Positions 9,571-20,706 of a stretch of DNA of 21,340 bases are shown here, in pieces. Below the pieces are notes generated by a model that saw nothing but the letters and a program-made list of their open reading frames with translations, was not told where the DNA came from and searched no databases. Position numbers and translations under genes: made by a program. The stretch spans positions 1 to 21,340 of the forward strand of contig NW_003547039.1 in assembly GCF_000090795.2 (NCBI RefSeq). Direction: 5' to 3'. The first letter of the stretch is position 1; the number at the start of each line of letters is the position of its first letter. The DNA is from Amphimedon queenslandica. Lineage: Eukaryota > Porifera > Demospongiae > Haplosclerida > Niphatidae.

Positions 9571-12149
9571 CTAACACGGTGCCTCAACTGGTACTATACT
9601 AAGGTGGCCAGCCTCATCTGCGTGCTTTGGGTGTATTCTTTCATTAAGGAGGTCCTCTCGTGATGAGTTGACGCAAGGGAGCCGAGACTGGTGGGATTTG
9701 AAGACGAATGTCATGCCATTGACATGTTGAGCCTTCTCCCAGCGATCAGTATTATACTGCCCTGGACCAATGGGATTCTACATAGGAAAATGAATTAAAA
9801 GCTAAAGATCATTCCTTGGGATTTAAATGGCCTCTCTATATTATAATGTATGTGCATGTACAAAGCATTCTACATGTACTGTACTTACAAATAGTAATTT
9901 CTTTAATCTTTTAGCTGAGGAATCAAATGCGACCGACTTATAGCTTGGAGCTGAGTATGCTCTTTTCTTATAGTATTCATAATAGCCAGGACTAGGATCA
10001 TCCTATCAAAACACGCATTGTTTTTCCAGATGTCATGATATTAAAGTTGATTGCTTACTTTGTTACGAGGCCACTGACTGAGTGTGGCACAATATATCCT
10101 TTCAGTCGGTGGCATTGGATACTGAGCAATAGAGCCAAACCGACCATGTCTTTTATGATGATTGTCTATAGAAAAGTACAAACGATTGAGCAAATAATGC
10201 ATAACTGAGAAGAATAGTTTAAGTTTAAATGTACATGTATATATACTTGATATACATGTACATGTACATGTAAATGTACATGTACATACAGGTAAATGTA
10301 CATGTACATACATGTACATGTACATGTAAAACTTACCATTGAATTCATTGGTGAATGACTTTAATTCATAGCGTCCAGGCCCCATATGTGCCGTATTGAG
10401 TACTCCTTTATTCTCTGGTATCCTCTTACCAGTACACAAGTCGTATGGTCCTCTATTACCCACCATCTTCTGAACAGCCTCGTCAATTGGTTTTCTGTAC
10501 TTATAACAGCCTGGGGGTAGACCTGAACCCTATAATAAGAGTACATTACATTTACAGTACTTGTTGTAATCTTTGTTGCTGAGAATTAAGTATGCATGTA
10601 CATGTACATGTACATGTACCTTACCTTGTCTTTAAATGAATCCCAACTCCTTCCAGTCCCTCCCTCCATCATTCCTGTCATGCACATAGACTTTTTGCTC
10701 TTGCTCTCCATCATTGCCCAAGGGACCCCTCCTTTGCCATAAGTACCAGGACCAGGAATATCAGCCTGCATCTACATGTACATGTAACAATGAATTATTA
10801 TTAAAAACACTGCTATTAGGGAGATACACTGTAAATACTGTATGTGCAGTACAGTTATGAAAAACAATTTTGGTTTTTGTAAATGAATAAACTCACTTAA
10901 TTAGCTCAACATTGCAGGAACACATGGATGTACATGTACATGTACATGTACAAGATGTAATGTATGCTTTACATTTTCATTCATTTATTTATCTCACATG
11001 CATGTACTGTACATAAATGTACATGTACATGTACAGTGTGCTAGTATTTAGATTCTTACTTTATTCTCTACAGAGAATCTAGGCCCTTTTGTTTCACATA
11101 CTCCTCTATTGCTCCCTGGCCTTGATCTACTGGTTTCTATGAAATCCATTAAAGAATATCTACCAGGACCTAGCTGAAGAACCTAAACGTCAAATAAACA
11201 GTGTATAAAAGTACATGTACATGTACAATAATAACAAGTACATGTACATGTACATGTACATGTAATTGCATGTACATACATGTACATGCAATTACATAAT
11301 AGATTTGCATAATTATTTTGAATCTACATGTACCAGGATCAAGCTGGTGAACCTACATGTACATGTATACATCAAATAAACAGTATATGTACACAGTATA
11401 AAAGTATGTGTACATCAATAATGTACATGTACACTTAATAACATGTACTGTATACATGTACATGTACTTACACTTACTGTACATGCAAATTAGTAGGTTT
11501 GCACAATTATTTTGAATTTTACACTTAATCTTAATTCACATTAATTCACACTTCAATGGTGTATAGTCACACATTGCAAGCCAACTGAAGGTACTGTATC
11601 ATTACCAGTTGTTTCTTCTCTTCCCATTGGTCTCTGTACAGCATGTGAGGAATGGCTGATAGTTTAAGAGAATCAAACGCTCTCTTCCAGTTGGGGCCCA
11701 TAGCTCGGAGTCGTACATTCCTGTCACTAAAGTCTCCCAAGTCAAGCCTATAGCATCCTGGACCCAGTAATGTTTTCTGTACAAAAAAATACAGGCTACA
11801 ACTTAGGATTTACAACACAATGACTAAAGACTGAACAGAGTAATAAAACAGCTTGCTTATTACTCCCTCCTTCACCTCCAACACTCTTTCTCCCTCATTA
11901 CTACAGCTCCTACTCTCCCCACTCTCTCCGCTACCTCTAACCTCTGTAGTGTTAGATTTCTTGCAGTAGGCCACTTGTGTGAATGTTCCTGGCTTCTTGC
12001 TCTTAGGATGAATGGCTGAAATGTCAAACCTACGCATGAAAGAGGAGTATCATCATTATCATTACTAAAAGCAGGCCACTGCATGCTGCTAGCCTTGATT
12101 TCTGAGTCCCAAAAGGAGCTCCAGCGAATTTCTTCTTGCTACCAGTCAT
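9571..12149 (-). CDS. Sperm-tail PG-rich repeat (STPG-type) protein
   Basis: Nine exons give 427 aa: 12149-12094, 12029-11864, 11776-11606, 11182-11060, 10771-10625, 10529-10337, 10165-10059, 10002-9889 and 9777-9571. All junction phases agree. Pro-Gly-Pro-Gly-Tyr-like repeats recur through the chain: LLGPGCYRLDLGDFS, QLGPGRYSLMDF, IPGPGTYGKGG, LPPGCYKYRK, MGPGRYELKSF, PSPGYYEYY and IGPGQYNTDRW. This SHIPPO/STPG repeat is typical of proteins of axonemes and sperm tails. The start (KKKFAGAPFGTQKSRFDIS) and the motif GPNWKRAF resemble, from memory, the LEXM (C1orf177) branch. The first intron would be GC-AG (AAG/GC ... GTAG, 64 nt), inferred from restoring SRFDI. Several introns contain TACATG repeats. 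It lies head-to-tail behind the inversin-like gene and has an X-box 72 bp upstream of its ATG. Confidence 0.82.
10229..10328. repeat. TACATG microsatellite in intron 6 of the STPG-type gene
   Basis: Interrupted runs of the self-complementary hexamer (TACATG)n with GTAAATG variants; they can fold on themselves on either strand. One of many copies between 9.8 and 20.1 kb. Confidence 0.8.
10772..10786. repeat. TACATG repeat forming the splice acceptor of STPG exon 5
   Basis: On the minus strand the sequence before exon 5 reads TTACATGTACATGTAG/ATGCAG. The repeat itself supplies the AG and there is no pyrimidine tract. The donor at the other end of this exon also runs straight into a TACATG array (10590-10624). 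Confidence 0.6.
11211..11472. repeat. TACATG-rich tract in intron 3 of the STPG-type gene
   Basis: Several blocks of (TACATG)n separated by unique sequence, including an imperfect direct duplication around CATCAAATAAACAGTATA (compare 11189-11208 with 11371-11388). It expands this intron to 423 nt, against about 60 nt for typical introns nearby. Confidence 0.7.
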
Positions 12150-12183
12150 CGAGTCATTGGTTTCCCGCTACCGCCATGGGATG

Positions 12184-12234
12184 GATGTAGCTGCTTGTAA
12201 CCAAGGTGATGTAGCTGCTTGTAACCAAGGTAAC
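12184..12234. promoter_or_regulatory. RFX X-box in a duplicated 24-bp unit upstream of the STPG-type gene
   Basis: Two perfect tandem copies of a 24-bp unit (12184-12207 and 12208-12231). The second reads GTAACCAAGGTAAC at 12221-12234, a full match to the RFX X-box consensus GTNRCC-N0-3-RGYAAC. The first copy has only a left half-site match (GTAACCAAGGTGAT). It sits 72 bp before the ATG at 12149 and downstream of the inversin-like stop codon. Confidence 0.65.
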
Positions 12235-12317
12235 AGAACCACGCATTCAATGAATATACTTTTGCATTATTGATAACAAAATAATAATAATACATGTAGT
12301 CATTATAACAGTGGTAA

Positions 12318-12323
12318 TTTATT
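12318..12323 (-). terminator. Poly(A) signal overlapping the inversin-like stop codon
   Basis: AATAAA on the minus strand overlaps the TAA stop at 12324-12322. The next gene's X-box begins within about 90 bp, so the 3' UTR must be very short or the transcripts overlap. Confidence 0.4.
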
Positions 12324-15300
12324 ATTCTTTTATTGATATTTTCCCAGAGAGTGTTTCAGTTTCTGCTCTCAGTCTAACTGCCTCCTCCAGTGTTGATTGT
12401 ATCTGTATCTTTAATTCTCTGTAATCTGCTTTATTGCCATCATCCACTGATGAAGACCTGAAATTAATTGAGCAGTACATTAGAGAAATAGAATGTATCG
12501 TATACATGTACATGTATATACAATCAATGCATATTCTCTCCTTCCATTCCTCTCTTTCTCATATACTTTTGTTTTTCTTTAGCTTCTTGGAGTAGCTCCA
12601 TAACTTGATGGAGTCTACTGTATCTCTCGGCATGATTCAATAACAATGACTCTCTCTCTGGCGATATCTAAAAACATCAACATTAATAAAATATATTATA
12701 TTAATATTTACATGTAAAAATAATTAGATTTAAGTAGGAGCTACTTACTTTTGATTTTTGAGATTTGCTTGATCTGCCATGCTCCGTTTTTTGTCTCTTT
12801 GGGTTACTCTTCTTTACAGCATTACTTCCATTCACTGCTGGTAATGATAACGATGAATCCTTCTTAATCCTTTTACCACTAGACAATGAATCTTGTCTTG
12901 TGCTACCCCCAATCCCTACTATAGAGGAAGACTGTGGCAGCAAAGGTAGGGAGTCTCTCCTACTTTGAGTCTGTTTCTGTGAAGAGCCTGTCACTGGTTT
13001 CTTCAATGCTGGGAGTCTATCAACATCAAATGATTCACTAGAGTTGATTTTAGTGCCTTCTGATGGCAATACTCCACCAGTTGATGATACTGAAGGGAAG
13101 AGAGGAGACGATACAGATTTGCTGAGACTAGAATAACCCTGTCCTTCATCAACAAACTGCACTACATGCTGAGACTCTCTATTGCTGGTAGAATGAGGAT
13201 CTGAAGTATGAGTACGAGTTTGCAACTTGCTAGATTTAAGAATGCCTAATCTATTGGCAGAGTCGGTTTGTTCTGAAACAGTCCTTACAACAGGTAGTGG
13301 TCTCAATAGTGGTTTCCTTGGTGTCTCATTACCAATAGAGGATAGCTTGAGGATATGGCCAGCAGTTGGACAGCGAGAGTGAGGAGTGTGTTTAGTATCA
13401 TTAGTGGTACTGGTGGGGTTACTAGTGACTGATGGGGGTAGGTTTATGCTTTTAGAATGCTGTTCTAGCTGAGCCAGTACTAACTGAGTAGTGATGTATT
13501 CACTAAGAGAGAGGGATAGAGGGTGACCAAATAAGGCATACATGTCATACATTGGCTCTTGTACATGCTTATGTACATACGTACATGTGCCTGTGCATGT
13601 ACGTGTATGTAACAGGTACATGTACATGTACATGTACATGTGGATCTACTGTACATGTACATGTACATGTCACTTCCTTGCTTTCACCACACTATCACTC
13701 CCTAGTCCCTACATGTACATGTACATGTATCTCACTTACTAGTTAAGTTTAGTTTTCAGTGCCAGGTAGGATTGTTCCATTTTTCTTTTAATGCTGATGT
13801 ATGTTAGCCAGTTTTGTTGGATTATAAGAGCAGCTTCATTTCTTCTCTTCTCCCTCAGTCGCCTCACTCTCTTTGCTCTCTTCTTGTCCGACCAGGACCG
13901 ATACTGGTACTGTATTTTTCTGGCAGCCCAATCACGTGTGACAAACTCTCGACGCTACAAAAATAATTAAAAATAATAATAATAATTAATCAATAGTGGA
14001 GCAAAGATGTCATGTAGATGCTAATTTTTGAGTTACATGTACATGTACATTTGTATGTACATGTACATGTACATGTAATATGTACCAAACTTTCTTTTCA
14101 AAATTAGCTCAAAGTTGTTGGCATGTACAGTACATACTGTAAATGTACAAGTAGTATAAGAACATACATGTACATATACATGTATAACAAAAAAGTAATA
14201 AAAATTGGGGATGATTTTGGGGCCACTTTTTGGGAAAAACCGTGGGCTATAATAGCCTTGGGTATTTTTCAAAATTTGGCCTATTTCTAAAAATGCTTAT
14301 AACTCGAAAATTATTTGTCAGAAACAGATCAAGCTTTCTACATAGCATAAGGACATCAATATGTATCAAAAAATTTAATAAAAATTGGGGGTGATTTTGG
14401 AGCCACTTTTTTGAAAAAACCATGGGCTATTATAGCCTTGGGTATTTTTCAAAATTTGGCCTATTTTTTAAAGTGCTTATACTCGAAAATTATTTGTCGG
14501 AAACAACTCAAACTTTCTAAATAGCATAAGGACATCAATATGTATCAAAAAATTTAATAAAAATTCGGGGTCATTTTGGAGCCATTTTTTGAAAAAACCA
14601 TGGGCTATAGCCTTGGGTATTTTTCAAAATTTGACCTATTTTTTAAAATGCTTATAACTCGAAAATTATTTGTCGGAATCAACTCAAACTTTCTAAATAG
14701 CATAAGGACATCAATATGTATCAAAAAATTTAATAAAAATTCGGGGTCATTTTGGAGCCATTTTTTTGAAAAAAACCATGGGCTATAGCCTTGGGTATTT
14801 TTCAAAATTTGACCTATTTTTTTAAATGCTTATAACTCGAAAATTATTTGTCGGAATCAACTCAAACTTTCTAAATAGCATAAGGACATCAATATGCATC
14901 AAAAAATTTAATAAAAATTCGGGGTCATTTTGGAGCCATTTTTTTGAAAAAACCATGGGCTATAGCCTTGGGTATTTTTCAAAATTTGACCTATTTTTTT
15001 AAATGCTTATAACTCGAAAATTATTTGTCGGAATCAACTCAAACTTTCTAAATAGCATAAGGACATCAATATGTATCAAAAAATTTAATAAAAATTCGGG
15101 GTCATTTTGGAGCCATTTTTTTTAAAAAACCCATGGGCTATAGCCTTGGGTATTTTTCAAAATTTGGCCTATTTTTTAAAATGCTTATAACTCGAAAATT
15201 ATTTGTCGGAAACAACTCAAACTTTCTACATAGCATAAGGACATCAATATGTATCAAAAAATTTAATAAAAATTGGAGATGATTTCAGAGCCATTTTTTT

Positions 15301-18300
15301 GAAAAAACCATGGCTATAGCTAAATAATTTTCACTTCTCTGATTCACCTTCTAACTTTAATGCTTCAAATTATTTCTCTTTTTCGTCTACCTCTACTCGA
15401 TCATCTACATTTCACAAGTTATCTTTTAATTTTACTTCTCATCACTTCTCACATCACACTTTTTTCACCCTCTTCCCTCGTTTATGGAATTCTCTTCCAC
15501 CTGTAAAAATCTCTCTTTCTAAAGAAACTATTAAATTACACGTAAAGAAAACTTTTTGGAATCACTTTATTGTTCATTTTGACCCTAATAATGTTTGTTC
15601 TTATCACTATGTATGTCCTTGCTTTTCTTGTGCCAATCTTCCTGTAAACTCTATGTATTCCTGATTTGTTTATGTTAGTAGTTATTTCATTTTATTTTTA
15701 TTTTTATTATTTCCTTATTTACTATTCTTATTTTCTCTTTTTTTTTTCTCTCTCTCTATCTGTTTAATCTTTTTTTGTTTGGCGGTCAGCTCAGGAAGCT
15801 GGCTGTCCATCTGTATACATTTGTATACAGTAAAGTTATTTAAAGTAAAGTAAAGTAAAGCCTTGGGTATTTTTCAAAATTTGGCCTATTTTTAAAAATG
15901 CTTATAACTCGAAAATTATTTGTCGGAAACAACTCAAACTTTCTACATAGCATAAGGACATCAATATTATGCATCAAAAAAATTAATAAAAATTGGGAGT
16001 AATTATGGAGTCATTTTTTTGAAAAAAACCATGGGCTTAGCCTTGGGTATTTTTCAATAGGGTATCAATACGTACATGTAGATGTCATGTACATGTACTA
16101 CTGTACCATACGTGCATCATTACCTTAATGACATATCTCCTCCAGCATTGTTGTATCTTTGTTGCTGATTCATGTATCCTACCAGCACCAGTACAACCTC
16201 CACTTGATATGAGGGAATCCCCAACAGAACTGTGACCATTCAACAGAGCCAGATCCAATGGAGTATAACTGTAGTAAAAAATATATTGGTTCATAGAAGT
16301 GACTGAATAAAATTTGAAGTACATGTACATGTACTGTATAGCGGGAAATTTGGAGGGAACTAAATTTGGCATTTTGATAGCCTTTCGCCAAAATAAAAAA
16401 CCACCATTTTGAGCCATTATGGCACATGGCCACAAATTCACCAAATTAAAATTTGCCAAACACCAAAATTTAGTAATTAGCCAAATTTAACACCCTCTAA
16501 AATTTCATGCTATACTGTATTACATGTACATGTACATGTATTACATGTACATGTACATGTAATACTTATTATATTCTATGGGTGTTTCCCTACCCGTGAG
16601 TAGTGTCCTTCCTATTGCAGTCGGCTCCTTTATCAAGTAAATACTGTACAGCCACTGAATGGCCAGCCAGTGATGATAAATGTAACGGGGTCCTCCCATC
16701 ACTGGCTCTAACTATATCAATTGAAGTACCATCACTGTAGGAGGAAGAGGATAATAGAAAAAATGAAACGATAAAATTTACATGTATATGTGTACATTGT
16801 AATAAATAAGATCTTACATGTACAGTACATGCATACAGTACATGTACATGTACATGAAAAAATTACAATTTAAATTTTGTGCGTATACTGTATATATGCA
16901 TGTACATGTATGTGCATGTACATAGGGATAATTATAATATTAAAAATAAGTATCTTCGGCTATACAGTATACATACATGTACATGTACAAGTATATGTAC
17001 ATACATGTACATGTGTATACATGTACCTTATTAATATTTCTAAAATATTCTTATGTCCTTTGCTAGCTGCTAAATGTATAGGACTAAAAGAAAAAAAGAT
17101 GCATGTAAAAAGAGGAGAAAAAAAGTAATTTTAACGTACGAGTCACTAGATGAGGATGGTTTGTCTCTCTCTGCTCCATTCTTTAGTAATTCCTTCAATA
17201 CTTCACCATGACCACTAGCACTAGCATAATGTAAACCAGACCTTGGAAAGGAAGAGAAGAGAGGGAAAATCATAAAATGTGCGTGTGATATGTACAACAG
17301 CATTTGTAAATGAAGTGCATAATAAATGAATAAACAAGAATATACAGTACACGTGTGATAAGAGTTTTTTTATAGTATAATTTGTAGCATGTAAAACAAA
17401 CGTAGATGTACATCCACTACATTTTATATGGCGTTTTTTATATAGGTACATGTACAGTATAACTATATTTATTACAATCTTACTGTCCATTGTTATGGTT
17501 GAGTCCATTAGCCTCAGCATTATTAGTTAGTAACAGTCTAAGAGTATTGAGATGACCATGAGCACTAGAACAATGTAATGGAGTCATGCCAGAGGAAGGA
17601 TCACGATTATTAACAACCTAAGATAAAGCAAAAAATACAATGATAAAAATAAGTAACGTACATGTACATGTACAACATACAGTACACGTACAGTTTAACA
17701 AAAGCTACACGTACATGTACATGTAATACATTAAAAGTGCCATTCAGTGCATGTGAATGTAAACTGCACCCTAAAATTTTGTTTGAAAAGCTCCTTAAAA
17801 TTTGTAAAAATTGCTAAAGCTGCTATACAGCTATATACACATGTACATGTATGTACATGTACTATGAATCATGTCATTCTATTCAGGTTTCTTACATCAT
17901 TTCCTCTTTCTACCAGTAACTGGGACAGCTCCATTGATCCAACACTAGCTGCTACATGAAGTGGCTCACCAACTGATGATGGACACATTACCAGCTCATC
18001 AATATTACTGTTAGCACTATTAGTATTATTACTAGTGGTTAATATACAGTGTAGAGGATCAGTGAGTCCTAATGCACAAGACCAGTGTATTACTGATAGG
18101 GTCTTAGCTGTATCAGGAGGAATAGGATTACATCCCTAAAATAAAAAATTAAAATAAAAAATTAAAATATTTTAATATTCTAAAATCATAGATTAAATGA
18201 CAAGGTGACTTTCGCTGCCAACAGGGAGGTAAAGGTTATGCAAACTTTAATTGAGTTACACTACATCAAAAAAAACACGTATAATGTAACATCAATGACG

Positions 18301-20684
18301 CATATCCTTCAAAATAGCCAGATCACATTAGTAAGGAAATAGATCTTAAATTCCATAATAACAAAATACCATAGTATAGTATTTAACCAAGAATGATAAA
18401 TATGCGAAGTGCATCTGGATAAAATACTACACCTTTTACACCTTTAGAATATGAGAACATTAACTACGCTATACATATACATGTGTACCATACAGTATAT
18501 AACCTACACCATGTACCAGTTGTAAAGGTCATTGTCATTATTTACACAAGAGCACACACACACCCAATTATGATGTAGCTGTACATGCATAGTGTCAGTT
18601 GTAAAAGTACATCTAATGCTACTGGAATGTAAACAAAACAAAATGGATCAAATGGATGGCTGGTATGATCACTGGTGTCTGGTATTAATGACTGTGTGTG
18701 GACATGGACACACATCCTTCATTCAATTACAATGAACATGCACACTACAGGCCATTGCTTGATAATATACTGTACATATGTACATAAGATTATATACATG
18801 AAGATGTACACATCTGTACATGTACAATGTACTAATAACTTGATTATAGCGTAAATGGACACATATAGAAGACTAGAAGTATAATGTGTCGAGAGTTTTC
18901 CAAAGAGCATGCAAAGTGAGGCACATGTAAACAGCAATAGCAATAGCATGCTTGATGAGCTGAAAAGTACCACAAAATACATGTACATTTATAGTGCATG
19001 GCTTTTTAATACCACCTCAAACTTTCTAACAACATAAGCAAATATAAACATGTACATGTACATGTACATTTGTACATGTACATGTATGTATCAGAAAAAA
19101 TTATAAAAATTAAAACTGTCTTCTAAAAAAAGTAAAATACCATGCACTAGTACGGGGTAAATGGGTATAGTTTCTCAAATTTTGGAGCAACTTCAAAAAT
19201 CCACTGACAGCAGTATGCCAAAACCCTGTGGGAAAACCTGAATGCATACATGTACATGTACATGGACTGTACAGTACGTAACATGTACATGTACATTTAC
19301 GTAGTAATCATAGGTAGTTTACCTTTGATATTAGGAACTGAAGTATTTGTGTGTTACTTCCAATCAGTGAATAATGTAATGGAGTAGCTCCATCTTCATC
19401 AGTACAAGACCACTCACTGATGTCAGGTATATAACGTTTGTATAACATCTCCAGGAATGACAACTAAAAGTACATGTACACATAAATAACACATGTGAAA
19501 TACACATACATTTACATTTACATGTACATGTACATGTACACATACATATACATAAACATGCTTAATAATATAATTTGTATCTGTTGTGTCATCATTGTTT
19601 GTTGTCTTACATTTCCAGAGGTTGCTGCCCAATGCATGACTGTTCTATTGCCGTTATCTTTATCATAAAGGTTGGCTCCTTTCTTAATTAGTAACTGGAA
19701 TATAGGAATATTACCCTGAGAGAGAGAGAAAGAAAAAGAAAGGAGAAAGTTGAGTCGAAGCAGACAACAAAGAAGAAAAAGAAGAGAGAAGTGACAATAT
19801 AAAATGCACATAAATGTACATGTACACTGTAATCATCTAGATACACATTAATAGTAAATTCCATATACATAAATTATGTACTCTTGATTGTATGCATGTA
19901 CCTTATGTGCTGCAATCATAGGAGCTGATCTTCCATATTGATCCTTACTACTAACCAATGGTAGACTCAATAATGCCTTAACACACTTGATATTCTACAA
20001 AAAAATTAATTTACAGCCATTCAGACATTCACTTCGACTTCGTCCTCCCTAAGCTACAGTACATGTACATTGTACATGTATGTACATTCAATTTCTTTTC
20101 ACTCTCTCTCTCTTACCATTCCCCATATTGAATAATGGAATGAGTTCAGTTGTTCTCTATCAGTCAGTCCAGTATCTGCTCCATGCTTTAGTAATAACTT
20201 GACAACGTCATCTCTTCCTAATAGACAGGATATCATTAGAGAAGTAACTCCAGTATCACCAGAAGCTTCATTAATATCAATCTAAACAATAATAACAAGA
20301 AAATTTAATTTATTGTAATGTGTTAATTAGCCAGCCATCATGAACATGTCAACCATTTTACCTCCTTCTTTGCTAAAATTGATTTTATTCCTGATATACG
20401 CTCATTGCTAGTAACAGCACTCAGTAAGGATCCATTGCTCTAAGGATGAGATGACATTAACACAAACAGACGAAGTTTCAATTACTTACTTGGCCGCCAT
20501 TTTCTAACAGGGTGTGGCATAGGGTTAGGCCTACAGAGAGCTGTTTCTCACCGTGTATGCCCTACATTAAGAAATTAAAACAAAAGGTAAGGTTTATATC
20601 CATTACTTTTTGTATTATTTCCCTAATGAAGGCAGTCGGAGAAGAGAAAACTGAAGAATCCTCATTCACTGATCCGCAAAACAT
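12322..20684 (-). CDS. INVS-like: Inversin-like ankyrin-repeat/IQ protein
   Basis: Seventeen phase-consistent exons, about 918 aa: 20684-20607, 20561-20490, 20439-20362, 20281-20117, 19994-19902, 19715-19611, 19463-19323, 18135-17896, 17617-17484, 17241-17140, 17083-17027, 16734-16594, 16268-16124, 13954-13740, 13502-12749, 12667-12567 and 12457-12322. Roughly eleven ankyrin repeats occupy the first 500 residues (TPLHCSSAHGHLNTLRLLL, RTPLHLSSLAGHSVAVQYLL, MHWAATSGN). They end with YTPLDLALLNGH, very like the last inversin repeat. IQ motifs follow (ATKIQQCWRRYVIK; AARKIQYQYRSW; AALIIQQNW), then a Ser/Pro/Thr-rich disordered tail and a C-terminal coiled coil (LEEAVRLRAETETL). Inversin/nephrocystin-2 acts at the proximal cilium and in planar polarity; human inversin is about 1065 aa. 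Two X-boxes lie just upstream. The start at 20684 is inferred; an ATG at 20765 is in frame upstream. Other ankyrin-IQ families are possible. Confidence 0.78.
13561..13730. repeat. TACATG-rich tract in an inversin-like intron
   Basis: Almost the whole 237-nt intron between exons 14 and 15 consists of TACATG and TGTACG variants. ORFs read through it on both strands (CTCTCTC, MYMYMY) are repeat artefacts. Confidence 0.8.
14187..16060. repeat. 177-bp tandem (satellite-like) array in the 2.2-kb intron
   Basis: The anchor GGACATCAAT recurs at 14351, 14530, 14706, 14884, 15061, 15239 and 15956, a period of 176-179 bp except for one gap of 717. That gap equals one 177-bp unit plus a 540-bp insertion. 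Internal copies are nearly identical and the edge copies diverge. Each unit contains TATAACTCGAAAATTATTTG and GGGCTATAGCCTTGGG. ORFs found here have no domain and are shared between copies on both strands, so I regard them as non-coding. About 7.5 copies lie inside the inversin-like intron (13955-16123). Confidence 0.9.
15321..15860 (+). mobile_element. 5'-truncated LINE (non-LTR retrotransposon) 3' end
   Basis: It interrupts a unit of the 177-bp array exactly: GGCTATAGC before it, CCTTGGGTAT after. A plus-strand frame from 15320 to the TGA at 15662-15664 (114 codons) encodes the C-terminal end typical of LINE reverse transcriptases (HHTFFTLFPRLWNSLPP ... ETIKLHVKKTFWNHF). A 3' UTR with long pyrimidine runs follows, then a short TAAAG tandem tail at the 3' end (about 15839-15860). 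Only the 3' end is present, as expected for 5' truncation. It lies antisense to the host gene. No clear target duplication was seen. Confidence 0.82.
16337..16514. mobile_element. Palindromic MITE, 178 bp, in an inversin-like intron
   Basis: Imperfect terminal inverted repeats of about 35 bp: the left end starts TATAGCGGGAAATTTGGAGG, and the right end (reverse complement) starts TATAGCATGAAATTTTAGAGG. Both reach TAAATTTGGC. The flanks share CTG on both sides. ORFs at 16085-16459 run through it and are spurious beyond the real IQ exon. Confidence 0.65.
16521..16562. repeat. TACATG array
   Basis: Two adjacent (TACATG)n blocks, each about 20 nt, beside the MITE at 16337-16514 and 32 bp from exon 12 of the inversin-like gene. 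Confidence 0.75.
16891..17026. repeat. TACATG blocks, one forming a splice donor
   Basis: Blocks at about 16891-16923 and 16965-17026. The second abuts exon 11 of the inversin-like gene: on the minus strand the exon ends ATAAG and the donor is GTACATGTATACATG-like, so the GT comes from the repeat. Confidence 0.6.
18136..19322 (-). other. 1.2-kb intron of the inversin-like gene
   Basis: Lies between exons 7 and 8. It is AT-rich with scattered TACATG blocks (18810-18826, 19050-19086, 19249-19294) and a diverged copy of the 177-bp unit at 19013-19110. I found no additional exon or RNA gene. Confidence 0.6.
19013..19110. repeat. Isolated, diverged copy of the 177-bp repeat unit
   Basis: CCTCAAACTTTCTAAC ... 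ACATAAGCAAATAT, then TGTATCAGAAAAAATTATAAAAATT, lines up with AACTCAAACTTTCTAAATAG ... CATAAGGACATCAATATG, then TATCAAAAAATTTAATAAAAATT in the array at 14.2-16.1 kb. A TACATG block has been inserted between the two matching halves. Confidence 0.55.
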
Positions 20685-20706
20685 TGTGCATGTGTTCCTT
20701 CTGATT

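Noticed and set aside
13480..13746. Overlapping ORFs rich in MYMYMY/TCTCTC on both strands
   Set aside because: Translation of the TACATG microsatellite; low complexity, not genes.
14576..14805. ORFs of 66-70 codons on both strands within the 177-bp array
   Set aside because: They arise from repeat periodicity, appear on both strands, have no domain, and are broken in neighbouring copies.
14187..16060. Regular repeats that might suggest a CRISPR array
   Set aside because: Units are contiguous 177-bp tandem copies with no short repeat-spacer structure, in a spliced eukaryotic gene.
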